A DNA stretch of 64,000 nucleotides from Aotearoamyces nothofagi (lineage: Eukaryota; Ascomycota; Leotiomycetes; Leotiales; Tympanidaceae), in NCBI GenBank assembly GCA_015345905.1, contig JADDTR010000001.1:558001-622000 (forward strand). The letters are read 5' to 3'. Shown piece after piece: positions 11,724-24,900 of this stretch (its first letter is position 1; every line of letters starts with the position of its first letter). Made by a program: the position numbers and the translations under genes. The notes below the pieces were generated by a model. That model was not told the origin of the DNA. It saw nothing but the letters and a program-made list of their open reading frames with translations, and ran no database searches.

Positions 11724-13920
11724 ACGGCATAGGGTTCTCTGGTCTTGTTTTCAGCTTGTTGTGAAGGTAGTCACGATAACAGCATTCACGGATTGCTTAG
11801 GTGTACTTTCACGAATGCAAAGGGCTTTTGCAACTTCACACAATCAAGTGTCTCCTGGCTTCGTGACAATGGTCCATTTACATGTTGTGATTTTTTGGAT
11901 ACCGTTATACTCTGATAGAAGCTATCGTGGAAATTACGGCGACAGCCCATGTCAACGACAGATGGCTTGACATTCCAACCGCATAATATATTGAGCCGTA
12001 AATCTAAATATCAGGTTACCTACCTCCGTGCTATCGAGAACTTTTTAATCAAACAGCAGTCACGCAGACAATGGTTCTAATAGAACAAATGGCTACCACG
12101 GCCACTGGCTATCTAGTTTATCCGCCGTAGGCTAAGTATTGTTCATTCCATTACGTCTTCTTTTAATTCCATCATAAGCTCCTTGGTTTCATTACCCTCC
12201 TCCGTAAGACCTCACTCTTTGTATCCACAAGAATCTGCATACAGCTCTACATCTCTCAGGGCCATCTCGTACATTGCAGACACTCCAACACCAGTCGTGT
12301 GTCGGGCATCCCTGTATGGAGATTCCTCTAGCCTCACTTCCTCTTAACTTCCATATCTCCGCAAATTGCAGGCAAACAGAGTCTTGAATGTAGCTTACAG
12401 TTGCTGCAAGTCAGCACGCAGGGACGAAGGCTCCTGAGTTTTGGAAGATGGGCTCGTTATTGCGGCTGTTTGCGTTGCTCATGCCAAGCGGCATCCTGGG
12501 AGGATGGTGTAAACTTCGTCGCCATTTTTGTAGTGCATTGGCTCAACATGGGAGGCGGATGGGAGTTCAACCTGCCCGATGGCCAAACCAGCTGGATACC
12601 TCGCATTATTTTAGATATAGATAATTATGAGATTGTTGACTGCTACCCTGAAGGATGAGAATTGCTACCTGGCGTCTTCTGGTCTTATAACTATAGAGAA
12701 TGGCTCACCCTCAAATGAAGGCCTCTTCCTTCAACCACACGGCCATTCTAGCACATATGTCCTCAAAAGTCATCATCCAATCTCCCCCCACAGCACCTTT
12801 CAAATCTCGCGAGCACAAATCCGTGTCCCTCATCCTTAGGAAATTTCCATCTGATTCCTCCGGTGGCGAGGTCATAGAGACCGTATTCTCTGAGTGGGCC
12901 TTTAACGGTATAGCCTTCACCCCCTTTTTTAAGAAGCGGGTGTTGGCCGAGGATAACAGCCAGATTATAGGTGTTCGACATGTAGTGGTAAAATTCATCG
13001 TCATCCTTGAGAGGAAATAGAAAGGCCCTTCATGAATTCACTAGTATTGGAAGCTTTGGCGTATTACCAAGACCAGAGCTGGAAGAAGCTGAGCCTGTGA
13101 TCCAAATACGATTGGGTCACTATAGCAGGCATTGGGTGTCTGGGACGGGTAGAGAAGGAACGAGACCGAAACTAGATTAGGAGAGCGAAGATATGAGATG
13201 ATATATCTTTATGCATGGGTTTTGGTCCTTTGGAGCAATAAAGGATCCCAGTGAAAATATGCCCGTAGCGAATAGTAGCATTGTACGGTCAGGGGGCACT
13301 CTTGAAGGCCTCTGAACTGGGTAAAACGACCACGAAAATTGCTGTGGCGAGGCGTATGTTCAGTACAGTACAGTAGTAGGTAGGCTATAGTAGTCGATTC
13401 TATAAGTAGACACCTACCGAGAAGAATATCAATGGGCGCTTGTACTCGAGTCTCCACCGCGAGACATTGCCGATATACCGTAGCATGGGGGGATTCTCGG
13501 CACGTCACGTGACAAGTCCTCGTTATTTCTAGGAGCTGCTAATATTAATGCTAACATTAACTCTGGGTTACGAACTGGCTCGAAAATAAGGATCGACAGT
13601 TGCCGGTTTCACCGGGCTCTTCAGGCAGCGGAGTGTTTGGAGGTTTAATGCCGTAGGGGACAGGCCTGTCTAGCACAGGAAACGGGAGATGGCGGATGGA
13701 GGAGGATGGTCGAAGATGACGATGACGATGCCGATGCGAGGTGCGACGCCTCGTGCGACAGAGCGCAGCAGCAGGCAAAACGGGTTCGTCCCGTAGGTGC
13801 GTACGAGGCGCGCGAGGTTCGAGTTCTCCGTCGCAATGTACAAGTACGTACCCACAGGGCCCACCCCCGTCATGAACGCGCAGCCAGCACCGCACCTCTG
13901 GCATGTTACTCACAGTAGCA

Positions 13921-14110
13921 TAACGTACAGTATACTACTGTACGTACTGCCCGTGTACTGTACATGCACTTATCCTGTACATGCACAGTACAAGTGCATG
14001 CACTTAATGTATCCTTGGGTATGCTGTCGGCGGTGCTGTATGCAGTACTGTATTGTAGATAGTAGGACTGTACTGTACATTATGCTACTGTGAGTACAGT
14101 GGGGACAGGC
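13921..14110. repeat. Cluster of TACTGTAC / GTACATGCAC palindromic words
   Basis: Within about 190 bp there are repeated occurrences of ACTGTAC, GTACAGTA and TGTACATGCACT, many of them self-complementary, so the segment can fold into several small hairpins in either strand. There is no regular period. The same words recur near 50700, 55336, 59215 and 60640, so this is a genome-specific vocabulary and not a single-locus repeat. Confidence 0.6.
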
Positions 14111-14499
14111 GATGGATGCACGGTACAGTCCAGAACAGAACTGAACAGTGCCAGAACTCCATCCATCCCGTCTGCCCTCTGCAGCACCTACAACTCCTAC
14201 AGCACAGCACATACTGCACTGCAGTATATAAAATACAAAAGTGTGTGCGAATGGCGGCCGAGTGATGTAATGTAGTGCCGATTAGCTTCCCTTTTCCCGC
14301 CTTTCCACCCTTTCTCGACCTCTTCCGCCGTTCTCCAACTTTCCCACCGTTTCGCCCGAGATCGGTTTAGCATCTCTAGCACGATTTTAGTTGCGCGCGG
14401 GTTCTCGAGCCTCTACCACCTTGCCCTGGGTACCTTGCCCACTTAAGGTATCTCTCTGCTGGAGGTCCCCAACCAGCGAGAGCTTGTCGCAAACTGCAA

Positions 14500-14550
14500 C
14501 AGCACAAGCACCAGCACAAGCACCAGCACCAGCACCAGCACCAGCACCCA
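14500..14550 (+). repeat. CAGCAC hexanucleotide microsatellite in the GT90 leader
   Basis: An interrupted array of CAGCAC/AAGCAC units lies about 25-75 bases before the start codon of the GT90 gene. If the promoter is the CT-rich patch near 14300, the array is inside the 5' untranslated leader. Open frames through it are low-complexity Ala/Pro and not genes. Confidence 0.7.
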
Positions 14551-14575
14551 CTTCCCCCGGAGCGCCTGCTTCGAC

Positions 14576-17500
14576 ATGTCTAGTCTGGAGAACTCCCTCT
14601 ACCTCTCGAGCATTCCATACTACCTGCCTGCCTTCATCGCCGTGGGGCGCGGTGCGTCTTTTGCAACCGGTGCAAAGCAACCACATGTATGGCACCGGCA
14701 AAGTATGCGTTATGGTTAGAACTCCCCTCCACCTGCCTTTTGACCTGCGTCGCACGGCCGCCAGTCTCCGTCGTTACCACTGTCGTCGCTGAAGAATACA
14801 GCTGACCATGTACTCTCGTGCCTGTAGCGCCTTAATCTTCTCGTCGGCCTTCATTGCCTCGAGGTATGAGCAGGACATTGCCTTTGGTAAGTCACTGCAC
14901 CCATGAACAATGTCTTCCTACCTTTACTGACCCTCTCGCTCAGTACGACCCGTCCACTCCCTGTTGATTGGCCTACTCCTTTCTGGTGCCGTACTCTTTG
15001 CTGTTGGGAAAGTCCTCGATAAAGGCTCAGCGCCCAGTGAGAAGATAGGCAGAAAGTCCGACTCCCTGCTGCCTACCGATGGCCTAGGACTACACTCCCT
15101 CATCCCGACTCAAGACCCTTCCTCATTACCCTCAGAGAGGCCCACCGTCACATTGGAATCGGCAACTTCTCAATGGGGCACCCGATCAATACTTGCCTTG
15201 ATCGTGTTATGCACAATTGGACGAGCCCGAATTCTACAAAGGATCTTGCAGACAACAGAATGTGCTCAAAGGGGCATTGAGGTAAGTTTTCCAACCCAAC
15301 TATTACTATAGAATGTGTCTAAATAAAATTTCTCGTAGACAATCCTACCATTCTTACTAGCATTATACGAATCTATCAGACCCCCTAGAACACGACCTGC
15401 ATCCCCGCGTTTCGAATTCAAATCCAACGGTGGACTCCTCCAGAACTGCTACGATGCGTTCATCCACACCCGATCGCAGTATCTTCTTCCTGCGCTTCTA
15501 GTCAGCTCCGGAGCCTTTATATTTGCGCATTCATCGACGCGTTCCACATACATATGCTCTATAACGCCTACCCTCAAACCATCAGTCCATCTTCTTCAGT
15601 ATATTGGAGTACTCCTGGACTTTGTAATTATAGTCTCCACCACAAAACTCTTGGCAGGTTGCCATGATATTTATAGCCGGATTTTTACTCTAAGCAATGT
15701 ATTGACATCGTCGGGACTGGGTCTCGGCCTCACCTGCGCCATATATCTCGCCTTGAATCCAATCGACTGGGATTGGGCTTGGAATTTAAGCTCAACATAT
15801 ATCAGCAATTCAGTGGCCGATGCATTTGGCTTATCTATATTTTTTTTATCCATTGGTTTTCTATTTTCAGGATTGCGATCCGGGACCATTTCGGTCATCG
15901 TCGTCTTCATATTCACAGTTTATCAAGAATTGACCGCAGCATGGAACCACCACCAACAATTTCCTCCTCGATTTGGAGGAATATACAGTCTCTCGTTACC
16001 TCTAGTATTTTTGGGGACAGTGACAATATGTCATATTGAAAGCATATCAGATGCACCAAAATCTTTTGGTTCCAAAATAGGCCGAAGATGGTTCTACAGT
16101 CTAATGACGATCTTCTTTATTATTGCTGAAGTATCATATTTAACAGAGAGCAATGTTGTCAGCCACCATCCAATTGATACCCTCATGCAGGAGGCAAAAT
16201 TATATCAAGACCACTATCTCAAACAGGCGCGCTCGAGTAAAACGTTGGAGGACGCAGTTCTCGAGTATCAAGCCAGGTACAAAAGAAATCCTCCGCCAAA
16301 TTTTGACATGTGGTATGAGTATGCCACTTCCCGGAATTCTGTCGTCATAGATGACTACGACCAGATCTGGAAAGACCTATTCCCTTTTATGGCAATTCCT
16401 CCTTCGGAAATTCGACACTTGACTAATCAGATGCTCGAAAATCAATGGAACGACGTTGCTGGACTTAGTATTAGAAATGGTAGAGTGCAGACACCTGGAC
16501 CGCACGTTAAACCAACACATCGATGGATGCTCGAGGGCATTGAAACTATGATTAATCAATTTGCGGAGTTTTTACCGGATATGGACCTGGGTTTCAATAT
16601 AAATGATGAATGTAGGGTGGCGGCACCGTGGACGACGACCAACTCAGCAAGAGAGGCCGCCCTAAACCAAGGGCCAAGGCTCAAATCCAACATGAATGGA
16701 TTCAGCCACAGCGATATCATATCGAACCAACTGCCTACATGGATGAACGGGAGTATTACTCTGGAGGATAGTCCTACAGATTTATTCCCAGATCGCTCGT
16801 TCACCCCCATCTTCTACGATTATGGTATTTCAGGATGTCCTCCTAATGCTCCGTCTAGGAATAAGTACTACTGGAACAAGCTCGATCTGTGCACTACATG
16901 CACCTCTCCCTACTCTATGGGGCAGTTCTTACAAAATTGGACGCTCTCCAACGATATTTGTTTCCAGCCCGACGTGGCTAATCTCCACGGCTTCTATTTG
17001 TCGCCTGCAACGTTTAAGACAAGTAGTAAATTATTGCCTGTATTTAGTCAAAGCAAAGTCCACGGGTTCAGTGATATCCTTTACCCTTCTGCATGGAACT
17101 ACAAGGATAAAGTCGGATATGAAGCGGAGCATGACAAACCTTTTATGGAGAAAGAGGATCTTCTCTTTTGGAGAGGTGCAACATCGGAAGGTAAATCCCA
17201 ACTAGGGACGCACGTATGGCAAGGGATGCAACGGCAGCGCATCGTACATTTGGCCAATAATGCCACGAACACCACTCAAATTCCTGTTCTAGTTCCTTAT
17301 GGCGATAAATTCCGGTATGAGAATATGGAAGTCAAACGATTAAAAGAGGTTGTCCGCATCGACACTGGAATTGTCGAAAAGATATCACGATGCGGTCACG
17401 AGGACTGTGACGTCCAAGAGATCGAATTCGGACTCAAGCCCTCGGTAGACTTTCAGGAACACTGGAATTACAGATATCTTCTTGACCTCGACGGTGCTGG

Positions 17501-17837
17501 TTTCTCGGGTCGATTCATACCCTTCCTACAATCAAAATCGCTACCATTCAAAGCCGCATTGTTCCGAGAATGGTACGACGATCGGCTGATCCCTTGGCTA
17601 CACTTTGTGCCTCTTGATACCAGGTTGCATGGCCTTCATAGCACGCTTGTATATTTCTCCGGATTCTTCGGCATAGGGGGGAAGCCGGAGCAGGGCGAAT
17701 TCATCGCGAATCAAGGTAGAAAGATGGCAGAGACGATGCTGAGAAAGGAAGATATGGAGATATATTTTTTCAGGCTGTTGCTAGAGTGGGGCAGGGTGAT
17801 AGATGATAGACGAAACGACATAGGCTTTCAGCTGTAA
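14576..17837 (+). CDS. Membrane glycosyltransferase of the GT90 / CAP10 family
   Basis: Exons are proposed as 14576-14686, 14802-14886, 14944-15281 and 15339-17837, about 1010 residues. The last two junctions are firm. The first intron is my best choice (GTATGG donor, TACAG acceptor), and a start at the ATG at 14808 (971 residues) is the alternative. The N-terminal 350 residues hold several hydrophobic segments (for example HSLLIGLLLSGAVLFAVG and TISVIVVFIFTVY), so the protein is a multi-pass membrane enzyme of the secretory pathway. The C-terminal lumenal part carries the CAP10 signature: LLFWRGATSEG, then YLLDLDGAGFSGRF, then FREWYDDRLIPWLHFVPLD. Family members (cryptococcal Cap10/Cxt1, animal POGLUT) transfer xylose or glucose to polysaccharide or protein; the acceptor here is unknown. 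NNATNTT is a likely N-glycosylation patch. The gene is convergent with GDH2. Confidence 0.88.
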
Positions 17838-18195
17838 GCTCCGGTACAAAAACATGATGATACCCAGTACATAGATTTTAGAGAGTTCATATTTAATCCT
17901 TATGAACTCACGAACTGTCAAAATAGCCTAACCAAAATTTTGTATTTGTTAGAACCATTTTCAAAGAATATTATATGATGTTCCTTTGCTAGGCGTTATT
18001 CATATTTCGAGGGCCAGTCAGCTCCAGAGGAACACGAGATAGTACTGCTTCCAGTGTGCTTTCGTTGTTGACAAGAAGAAAAATCTAGCAATGCCATATC
18101 CCGAACAAGTCGCAGGCGAGAAGTCTATCCTGCGTCGGAACGCCAAAAACCCATACCAATCGATGTTTCCTTTTCCCTTTCCCATATAGGTGTTA
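17838..18195. other. Intergenic spacer between convergent GT90 and GDH2
   Basis: These 358 bp separate two 3' ends. They are AT-rich and contain several AATAAA-like words suited to poly(A) signals on both strands. Nothing else is seen. Confidence 0.5.
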
Positions 18196-21100
18196 TTACG
18201 ACTTAGTGTATGCTATTCTCTTAGACATGCTGTGGGATGTTAGCTTTGTGAATACGTGTTTACGATAACGCTAGAAGACTCACAAGTCGAAGAAGGCAAA
18301 TTGACTCGGGCTACTACCGAATTCATAAACGAATCTGGATGCAAGATAGCTGCCGAAAATAGCTCGGAGGTAGTTGTCTGGGACCTTGAGACAATGTTAG
18401 AAAGGCTCCCCGGGGGAGACTAGAGGGAAGCAAAACATACCCGTTTAATGATTAGATCAAGTCCAATTTTCTGCAACAGCAACTTGGGCAAAGCATCCTG
18501 AAGCACCGATCTCCTTAGTGGCTCGTTGTGCCAAAGCTCTGTCTTCTGAAGCTCCTCGTCTAACTTTGTGATAGCCACGCTCAACGTATCGCTCAGAGTT
18601 GATCGAGCAACCCCAGTTGCCTTATGCTCGCGCCAGATTGCCTCGAATTCAAGTCTCGCATTTCGTTTGATGATCTCCTGGACTTCCTTCACGTAAGACT
18701 GGTAAAACTCGGGGGCCTCGCCATTCTGACCGACACACATGTTATTCACGAACCCCTCATCATCGAAGGACAGTGAAGCAAGGACCTCGAGAGACGAAGA
18801 TGTAACACCGCCCTTGTTGGCTGATGCATCTTTATACAAGATGCACCCGGCTTTCTCAAGACGGAGCTTAGCATCTTGCGTGATGAAGAGATTAGCGCCT
18901 TCAACAATATATGGAATGGTGCATTTCCCATCTTTGATGAGCTTATTACAGCTGACCAAGTCGATAGACTCTGGACGGCCACCACAGGGGACGAAGCAGT
19001 CAGTCAAACCAGTGTTTCGAAGATGGAATGTGTTTCGGAAGACTGTGCCATTATTTATAACTTCGCCAGAGGGAAGCTTAACGTTCACATCATCGAGAAG
19101 GATACGATATCCATCTTTTGAAAGTTTGGATGTATCGAATTCCGAGATCATCACTCGCTCCGTCGCGAGGCGGACGAGCTCATCGCGGTCAATACCATTA
19201 GGGTCCACAATAACACCAGAACCGTCGACGATTGACGTGTATCTCTCGTTGCTGAGAAGGATCTCATTGGACCCGAGATCACCGTCAGGACCACCTGTTT
19301 GCATCTTCCTGACCGTTGATGGATCAAGTTCAAGCTTTCGATAAATTCCTTTGACAAATTCACGGACGGAAAGAGTAGTCATTCCGTAAGCATCGTGAGG
19401 GATACCTCCAAGTTTGGGACTCTTGCCCGTGAAGAATGATTTCCACCATGGAGCATTCCTCTTACGGGCATGTTCAGTTGCCCAATCCACGAGATCAGCC
19501 GTATTCTCATCCGGGCCCATAAAAAGAATCTCTTCTTTTCCATAGAGATCAACGATAGGGTCCTTGATGCCTGGGCTAGACGGAGGCAGTAAGAGGTCCA
19601 TAATACTATCGATGTATTTCTCAAACGCAATGCTGCCTTTATCTTGGTGCTGCGCATCAAGAAGGATAACACCTTTGGATCCTCCTTCTGGAATATCCTT
19701 GTTCTTCCGCTGTTGCGTATTTGCAAGCCCATAGTTCTCGTCAAACATCCGCCGTGCATTTATCGAGTATGCCTCGCGGTTTCGCGACTTCACAATTCTA
19801 ATGCCTCCGCGAGCAATGTCTCTGAACCGTAGATGAAATCCTCTAGATTCCGAGGTGATAACAAGAAACATACCATACAGAGGCTGAGGATACTCAATTT
19901 CTGGTAGGAACGACGGGTTCATCCGGAAGCTCAGAGCCACCTTAGTGGGAGTAAAATAGTTCGTTTTCAGAACAGCTGAGTTAAAAATGGTAAATGCTCC
20001 CAGGACCAATTGTTCGTGCTCGTTACTAACGATCTTTGATATGTGTTCCTTTAACTGCCTATCGGTGAGAATATCTGATACCGGTGTTGGCGGGGCAGAC
20101 TCATCCTGGCCAAGTGATGGGTGGAAGTGCGTGTTGGCGAAGTTAGCATACTGCATTCGAACAAGTTCTGGATATTGGCTGATGATCTCTAGAATGTATT
20201 CCGGAGTGAAAGTCTCGGTTCGTAGTCGGCGCTTTATATTAGACAGAATCTCTGCGTGCATAGTGATATTAGGGTCCAATACTGATGCCAGGGAAGCATA
20301 CTCCGATCCTTAAATATCTATCAGTAAATCACCATCACAGTAGATGAAACTAAAGGATTCGACGGCAAAAGAGGAATATATTGAGAAATTTGTGGTCGTG
20401 GATCGATCCCAACTTTGGGCCATTTTAGTAGTAAGTGATAAGCCAACCAATTTATCTCTGTTAATCATTGGCAGGCGGTTAGTAGCCACTATCTACCCAA
20501 GCGCCAAATCTAGATAGAATAACTCTACTCCAGATGAAAGTGGCAGGCTCATAGTTTATGATCATCAATTGGTGAAATGTGCTTCAAGGTCAAAAAAAGA
20601 AAGAAAGAATGCATACCTAATCTGTTCAAGAAATGCTGCACGAAAACCCACACGCAGTGGCCATAGACAGTCTCTTGTAAGCTGAGACGGCCAACTGCAA
20701 AGAGTGACTGGAACTTGTTCTGTGGAATACAGTAGAGCAAGGAGATTTCTCTGGAAATATGGCGGATCGACCTTTCGAGAGGAGGAAATTTGGAAGATGC
20801 TGATGGGGAAGTAATCGGCTTCAGGTAAATCGAGATGACCGTAATTCCGTTGGAGAACTGTTCGACATATTTCCTTGAACTCGTGACGCCATAGTAATGG
20901 TATAAATCACTTAGAGCACTAAACATCCCTAGTGCAGTTCTTTGACGGAAAGCTACAACCAATCGCTTCTCTTCTGTACCTTCAATATCGAAGACCTCGA
21001 TGACTGGACCTGTCCGGGCAACTGCCAGTTCAATAATTTCCTTGTATATTTGCATGGTGTTCTTCGTGGCCTTGGCTAGAAACATCCTGTCGCTGACAAC

Positions 21101-21960
21101 CGAAAGTCTGGTTTCCAGGGGCGATGGTTTTGGCTGCACGAATTGGCATTGATACACAAAGTAACAGCGCATCGTAGCTTTTGATTGAGATCCAGCAGTG
21201 ACTTTTCCGGGAGAGCGAAAGGTCTCAACACGGAACCTGTTATTGGCAGATGCGCCATCTAGGTACTTCTCTACATGTACAGATCAGCTAATTGCTCCTA
21301 TCAATCATTTTGAAGAAAAGATTTTATCAAGAGATAGCATTGGTCATTGATAACAAGAACCGGATCCAAGACTTACCTTCGAGTCTCTGCTCATACCGTG
21401 GGCCACCAGTGTGGCTGATACCAGGTTCGCTGGTGTCAATATAGATGGCATGGTCTGCAGCCTCCATATCCAGCCTGATCTCCGCACGCTTATCTTCCCG
21501 AGCAAAGGCAGCAACTTTGGCCGCGTACAGTGAAGTAATGTGGCTCATGATAGCCTCCGGACTTTCCGTCTGGAAGTACACATCGTCGATGCCCAATTCG
21601 TTGTAGAACCATTCGATTTGGCTATCAACTCGCTCGCTAGGAATCCATGCTTTCTCCGTGATCATCTGCCGGACTGCAAAATGGTCAGCTTATATCTCCA
21701 AAAGTAGAGTAGTTACAGAGCATTATGCCACGCATGAGAAGACTGGAAGTTTGAAACAAACCTTTTTCCATTTGTGCCTTCTTGCCCTCGAATCTTGGTG
21801 CAATGTAGCCAACCGTCGCAGCGCGGAGGACCCTGCGCCCATTGCCGTTATGATCGTTACTAGAACGAATGCTAAAGTGATCCGGCTGAGGGGAAGGTTC
21901 CCTGCCAGGCGTTCTGACGACCTGGTCGACCAGCTTGTTGGAGAGGCGTGTTGAGTCCAT
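18196..21960 (-). CDS. GDH2: NAD-specific glutamate dehydrogenase (large, about 1050-residue fungal type)
   Basis: Six exons read 21960-21762, 21673-21377, 21270-20617, 20308-18441, 18384-18284 and 18229-18196. They sum to 3153 nt, giving 1050 residues, which matches fungal Gdh2 (about 1050). The enzyme oxidatively deaminates glutamate to 2-oxoglutarate and ammonium with NAD+, the catabolic direction that complements anabolic NADP-GDH. Visible landmarks are the N-terminal RRVLRAATVGYIAPRFEGK, the region WFYNELGIDDVYF, the catalytic-domain stretch FRDIARGGIRIVKSRN, EGGSKGVILLD, and VPCGGRPESI with the following nucleotide-binding part. The C-terminus ends MSKRIAYTKS. Intron 3 (20616-20309) is 308 nt, much longer than its neighbours. 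An upstream in-frame ATG at 22041 would add 27 residues (MVSPLKTDFVPSVFP); I prefer 21960 by family length. The gene should be nitrogen-regulated, but I identified no GATA-site array. Confidence 0.95.
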
Positions 21961-24900
21961 GCTTGCATAGACGAGCTCGAATGGATCGACGTAGGTTGGG
22001 AAGACTGAGGGCACGAAGTCAGTCTTGAGCGGTGAGACCATGACGATAAAAGAGGTGTCCTTAATGACTGACAAGAGAATTGTGACGGGCAAGTGGAGGG
22101 TTGAGAGAGGTCAACATGATTTTAAGATAGGACGGGAGTATGGGCATCCAGAATAGCAAAAGCGGTCAGACGCACCTTCTTTCTGAATTTATGAACGTGT
22201 ATAGTGCACCTGCTCTCCCAGCGGCATCGGAAGCAGTGTATCACTGTCAGACAAGGGGTGTCTTGCTATCCGGCAGGCACCCAGGTAGGCAGCTGAAGGC
22301 GTTGATTAGATTCGTTACAACAACCAGAGGCCCGGGATGCCAATCGGTCACTGGGGGATCGAGAGATACCTTTTCAGGATGTGTTTCTTTCAGGCCTCGA
22401 CAGGAGATGGTACCATCAAGCGGACAGGTTCCTGGGAGCTTCGTGAAAGGACGGAGGGAATGCGGCGCGCGTTGGGACAAGGCTTGCCAGTTGGATTCTT
22501 GACTGCTGACCAGGGTGACAACGACACGGTGACCTCACCGATAATTCAGTTCAGAGTTTGGAGGAGTCTACAGCCAGAGGCACAGATAGGAAGGGGACAA
22601 TTGGCAGCAGAGCGGACACGTCGTATATGTACTACAGAGCACGACAGGGCGATTAATCAGGTGCGCCATTTGTGGCAACGGCATTCTTGCTGGGCGACAA
22701 GCAGCCGGTCATTCAGCTCGACTCCGTCGTCGACGTTTGCGCTGTTCGCACTGTAGATGTACCCTCCTTGTCGACGTAGCCCCGATGGCGTTAGGCCCGA
22801 TAGGAGTAGCGGGCCTGGCTCGGTTTGGATAAGGAGGGTGCCTTACGCCGTCAGGCACGGGAGCGCGGGTAGACGTGGGTGGGCACGGGTAGGCGCGGTC
22901 GGCAGGGCGTGGAGGGCGCGGTAGGCCGGGCACCTTAGGCACGCAGGGTGGGTTCTGGAGTTGGTGCCTGGCGCGTGGGTTTGGACCTAGAAGAGCAGAA
23001 GCACCCGCCCTACATGCCTCTCTGGGTCCATCTACGGCAGGGATGTTTACTACAGTACCTAAGGCAAGCAGGGCAGGCGGGGCAGGCACGGCTGGGTAGG
23101 GTGGCCGGGTGTAGCCCAGCTGCGCGAGAGGGCCCAGCACGCAACTACAGCGAGGTATGTCCTGTATGTCCTGTATGCCCTGTATGTCCTGTATGTCCTG
23201 TATGTCGTGTATGCCCTGTATGTCCTGTATGTCCTATATGTACACTACATGTACTATATATACTGTATGTCCTGTATGTCCTGTATACGTACACTGACTG
23301 CATGTACTGTATATATTGTATATATATAGGCTGCACAGGGCAGCTGTGTTTTGGCGCTGATACTTACCTCAGGGGACACGGGATGTTGCAATGCTCCGTC
23401 AGCCCAGCAAGCGCGAGCCCACCTGTTCTCGAGCGCTGTGCGCATGCAAACATAGCATTGTTGTGCTGTTGATAATACATGGAGATACATGCATTCTGCG
23501 TACCTGTTCGTGCTTTGCTTGCAGTGCTTGCAGTGCTTGGCCCCTGCGACCATTGCCGATCCGGGCCAAGTCGCCTTGGGTGAGCGTGCGCTTACCCCTT
23601 CGGGCCACGGTTCTATTTACAGCACATCAGGTATCTGTCTGTGCAGCGCCTTAAGCGCTCGACTATCGCATCCGTAGAGTAACGACGAAGTAATATAATG
23701 TAATGTCGAGTCCACTAAACGTTTCGAATCAGCAACATCCTGCCATTGTGATGGCTCGCGAACGCCGACGAGCCATTTTTGCGCCGATACTGTCTTCTAT
23801 TCGTACACGTCCCCGGATCCCAGGCACTCCAAGCCTTCTAATCGAGTAAGAAATGAGTGATGGTAGTGGTGGTGGTAGCAACCGCAGTAATAGCAGACAT
23901 ATAGATGTGATAGTAGGTATGGCGTGCCTGGAAAACCTCATGTCGACGTCTGATCTCTGGGCTTCTGCAAGCATCCATGTGTTTGCGACGGGTTTGCGAA
24001 AGAGGGGTAGGAAGAATTGAAAGTGCTCTCTATCAGCTCACGTAGCCTTGTGAACGCGTGTCATTCATTCATCGATTTCATGCTTCCTGACGGCGCCGCC
24101 AGATTTTCAGATTCTCAACAATCCATCGTTCTGTTTGGCCCGGACGCGGAATGGCGCGAGAAACAAGTCACTTCCGCTTAGCGCAGCCGGTTGTAAGGTC
24201 ACGTGAGGCTTCCCTTGCGCCCCATATTACCTTGTTAGACTGTGGCTGGTTGCTAGTGGCTGGTGGCTGGTGGCTACCTTACCAAAGAGGGTGTGGTATA
24301 TACAGTCACGTCCTTCCATTAACTAGGGTACTTTGTTACCTACACCAACAATCTAGATTCTACATCGGTGGCCCATGCAGCGACAGAGAAGCGTAGACAG
24401 TTCTGGTCGCCAGCCAGCATTTATTTAGTCAAAGACAATAGACAAGCAACACTACATGTCGAGCAATCTCAGTCTTCGAGTCTCCGGTCTTTGTTCGAGT
24501 TGTATGCTGTGGAGCCCCCTGAGTCTATGCATTGTACGTACAATGGAGTACGGGCACCAAATCCCAGAATCCCAGAATGTGTTTCCGCGCAGATTATGCG
24601 GCTATGCGTCCTTCCTGTACGACTCCATGCTGGCTGCTGAGAGGAGAGGTTCCATATCCTTGTGTTTGTGTCGGACTTGCAGGGCCCGGCGGGCGAGAGA
24701 GCTACTCGTCTGTCGGGCCAGCGATTGACACCCGGAGGTTTCTACAGCCAGTTCAGCAGGCACGATAGATCCAACGTGGTTCTCGTTATCAAGGGGCTCC
24801 CGCACGAGGTTGAGGATCTGCCGAGTAGTCGTGTTGAACCTCGGGAAATTACAACAGTCGTGTGTGGTGACCACACGCCCGCTGAGAATGTATACAACTG

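Larger units (their letters stand above)
11724..14575. other. Gene-poor spacer with a TGTAC-rich palindromic patch and the GT90 leader
   Basis: This is 2.85 kb between RPL13 and the glycosyltransferase. 11724-12000 is RPL13 3' UTR. Around 12711-13004 overlapping open frames occur on both strands but show no family match; a decayed gene is possible and unproven. 13920-14110 is dense in GTACAGTA/TACTGTAC words that form many short inverted repeats. 14285-14350 is strongly C/T-rich on the plus strand, typical of a fungal core promoter, and fits transcription start of the downstream gene. No tRNA is seen. Confidence 0.5.

Noticed and set aside
13815-13835. GGTTCGAGTTC resembling a tRNA B box
   Set aside because: No A box or acceptor stem at the right distance; no cloverleaf can be drawn. 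No tRNA was found anywhere in the window.
14391-14792. 133-codon frame with an Ala-Pro-Gln repeat
   Set aside because: It is the CAGCAC microsatellite read as protein and overlaps the leader and first exon of the GT90 gene.
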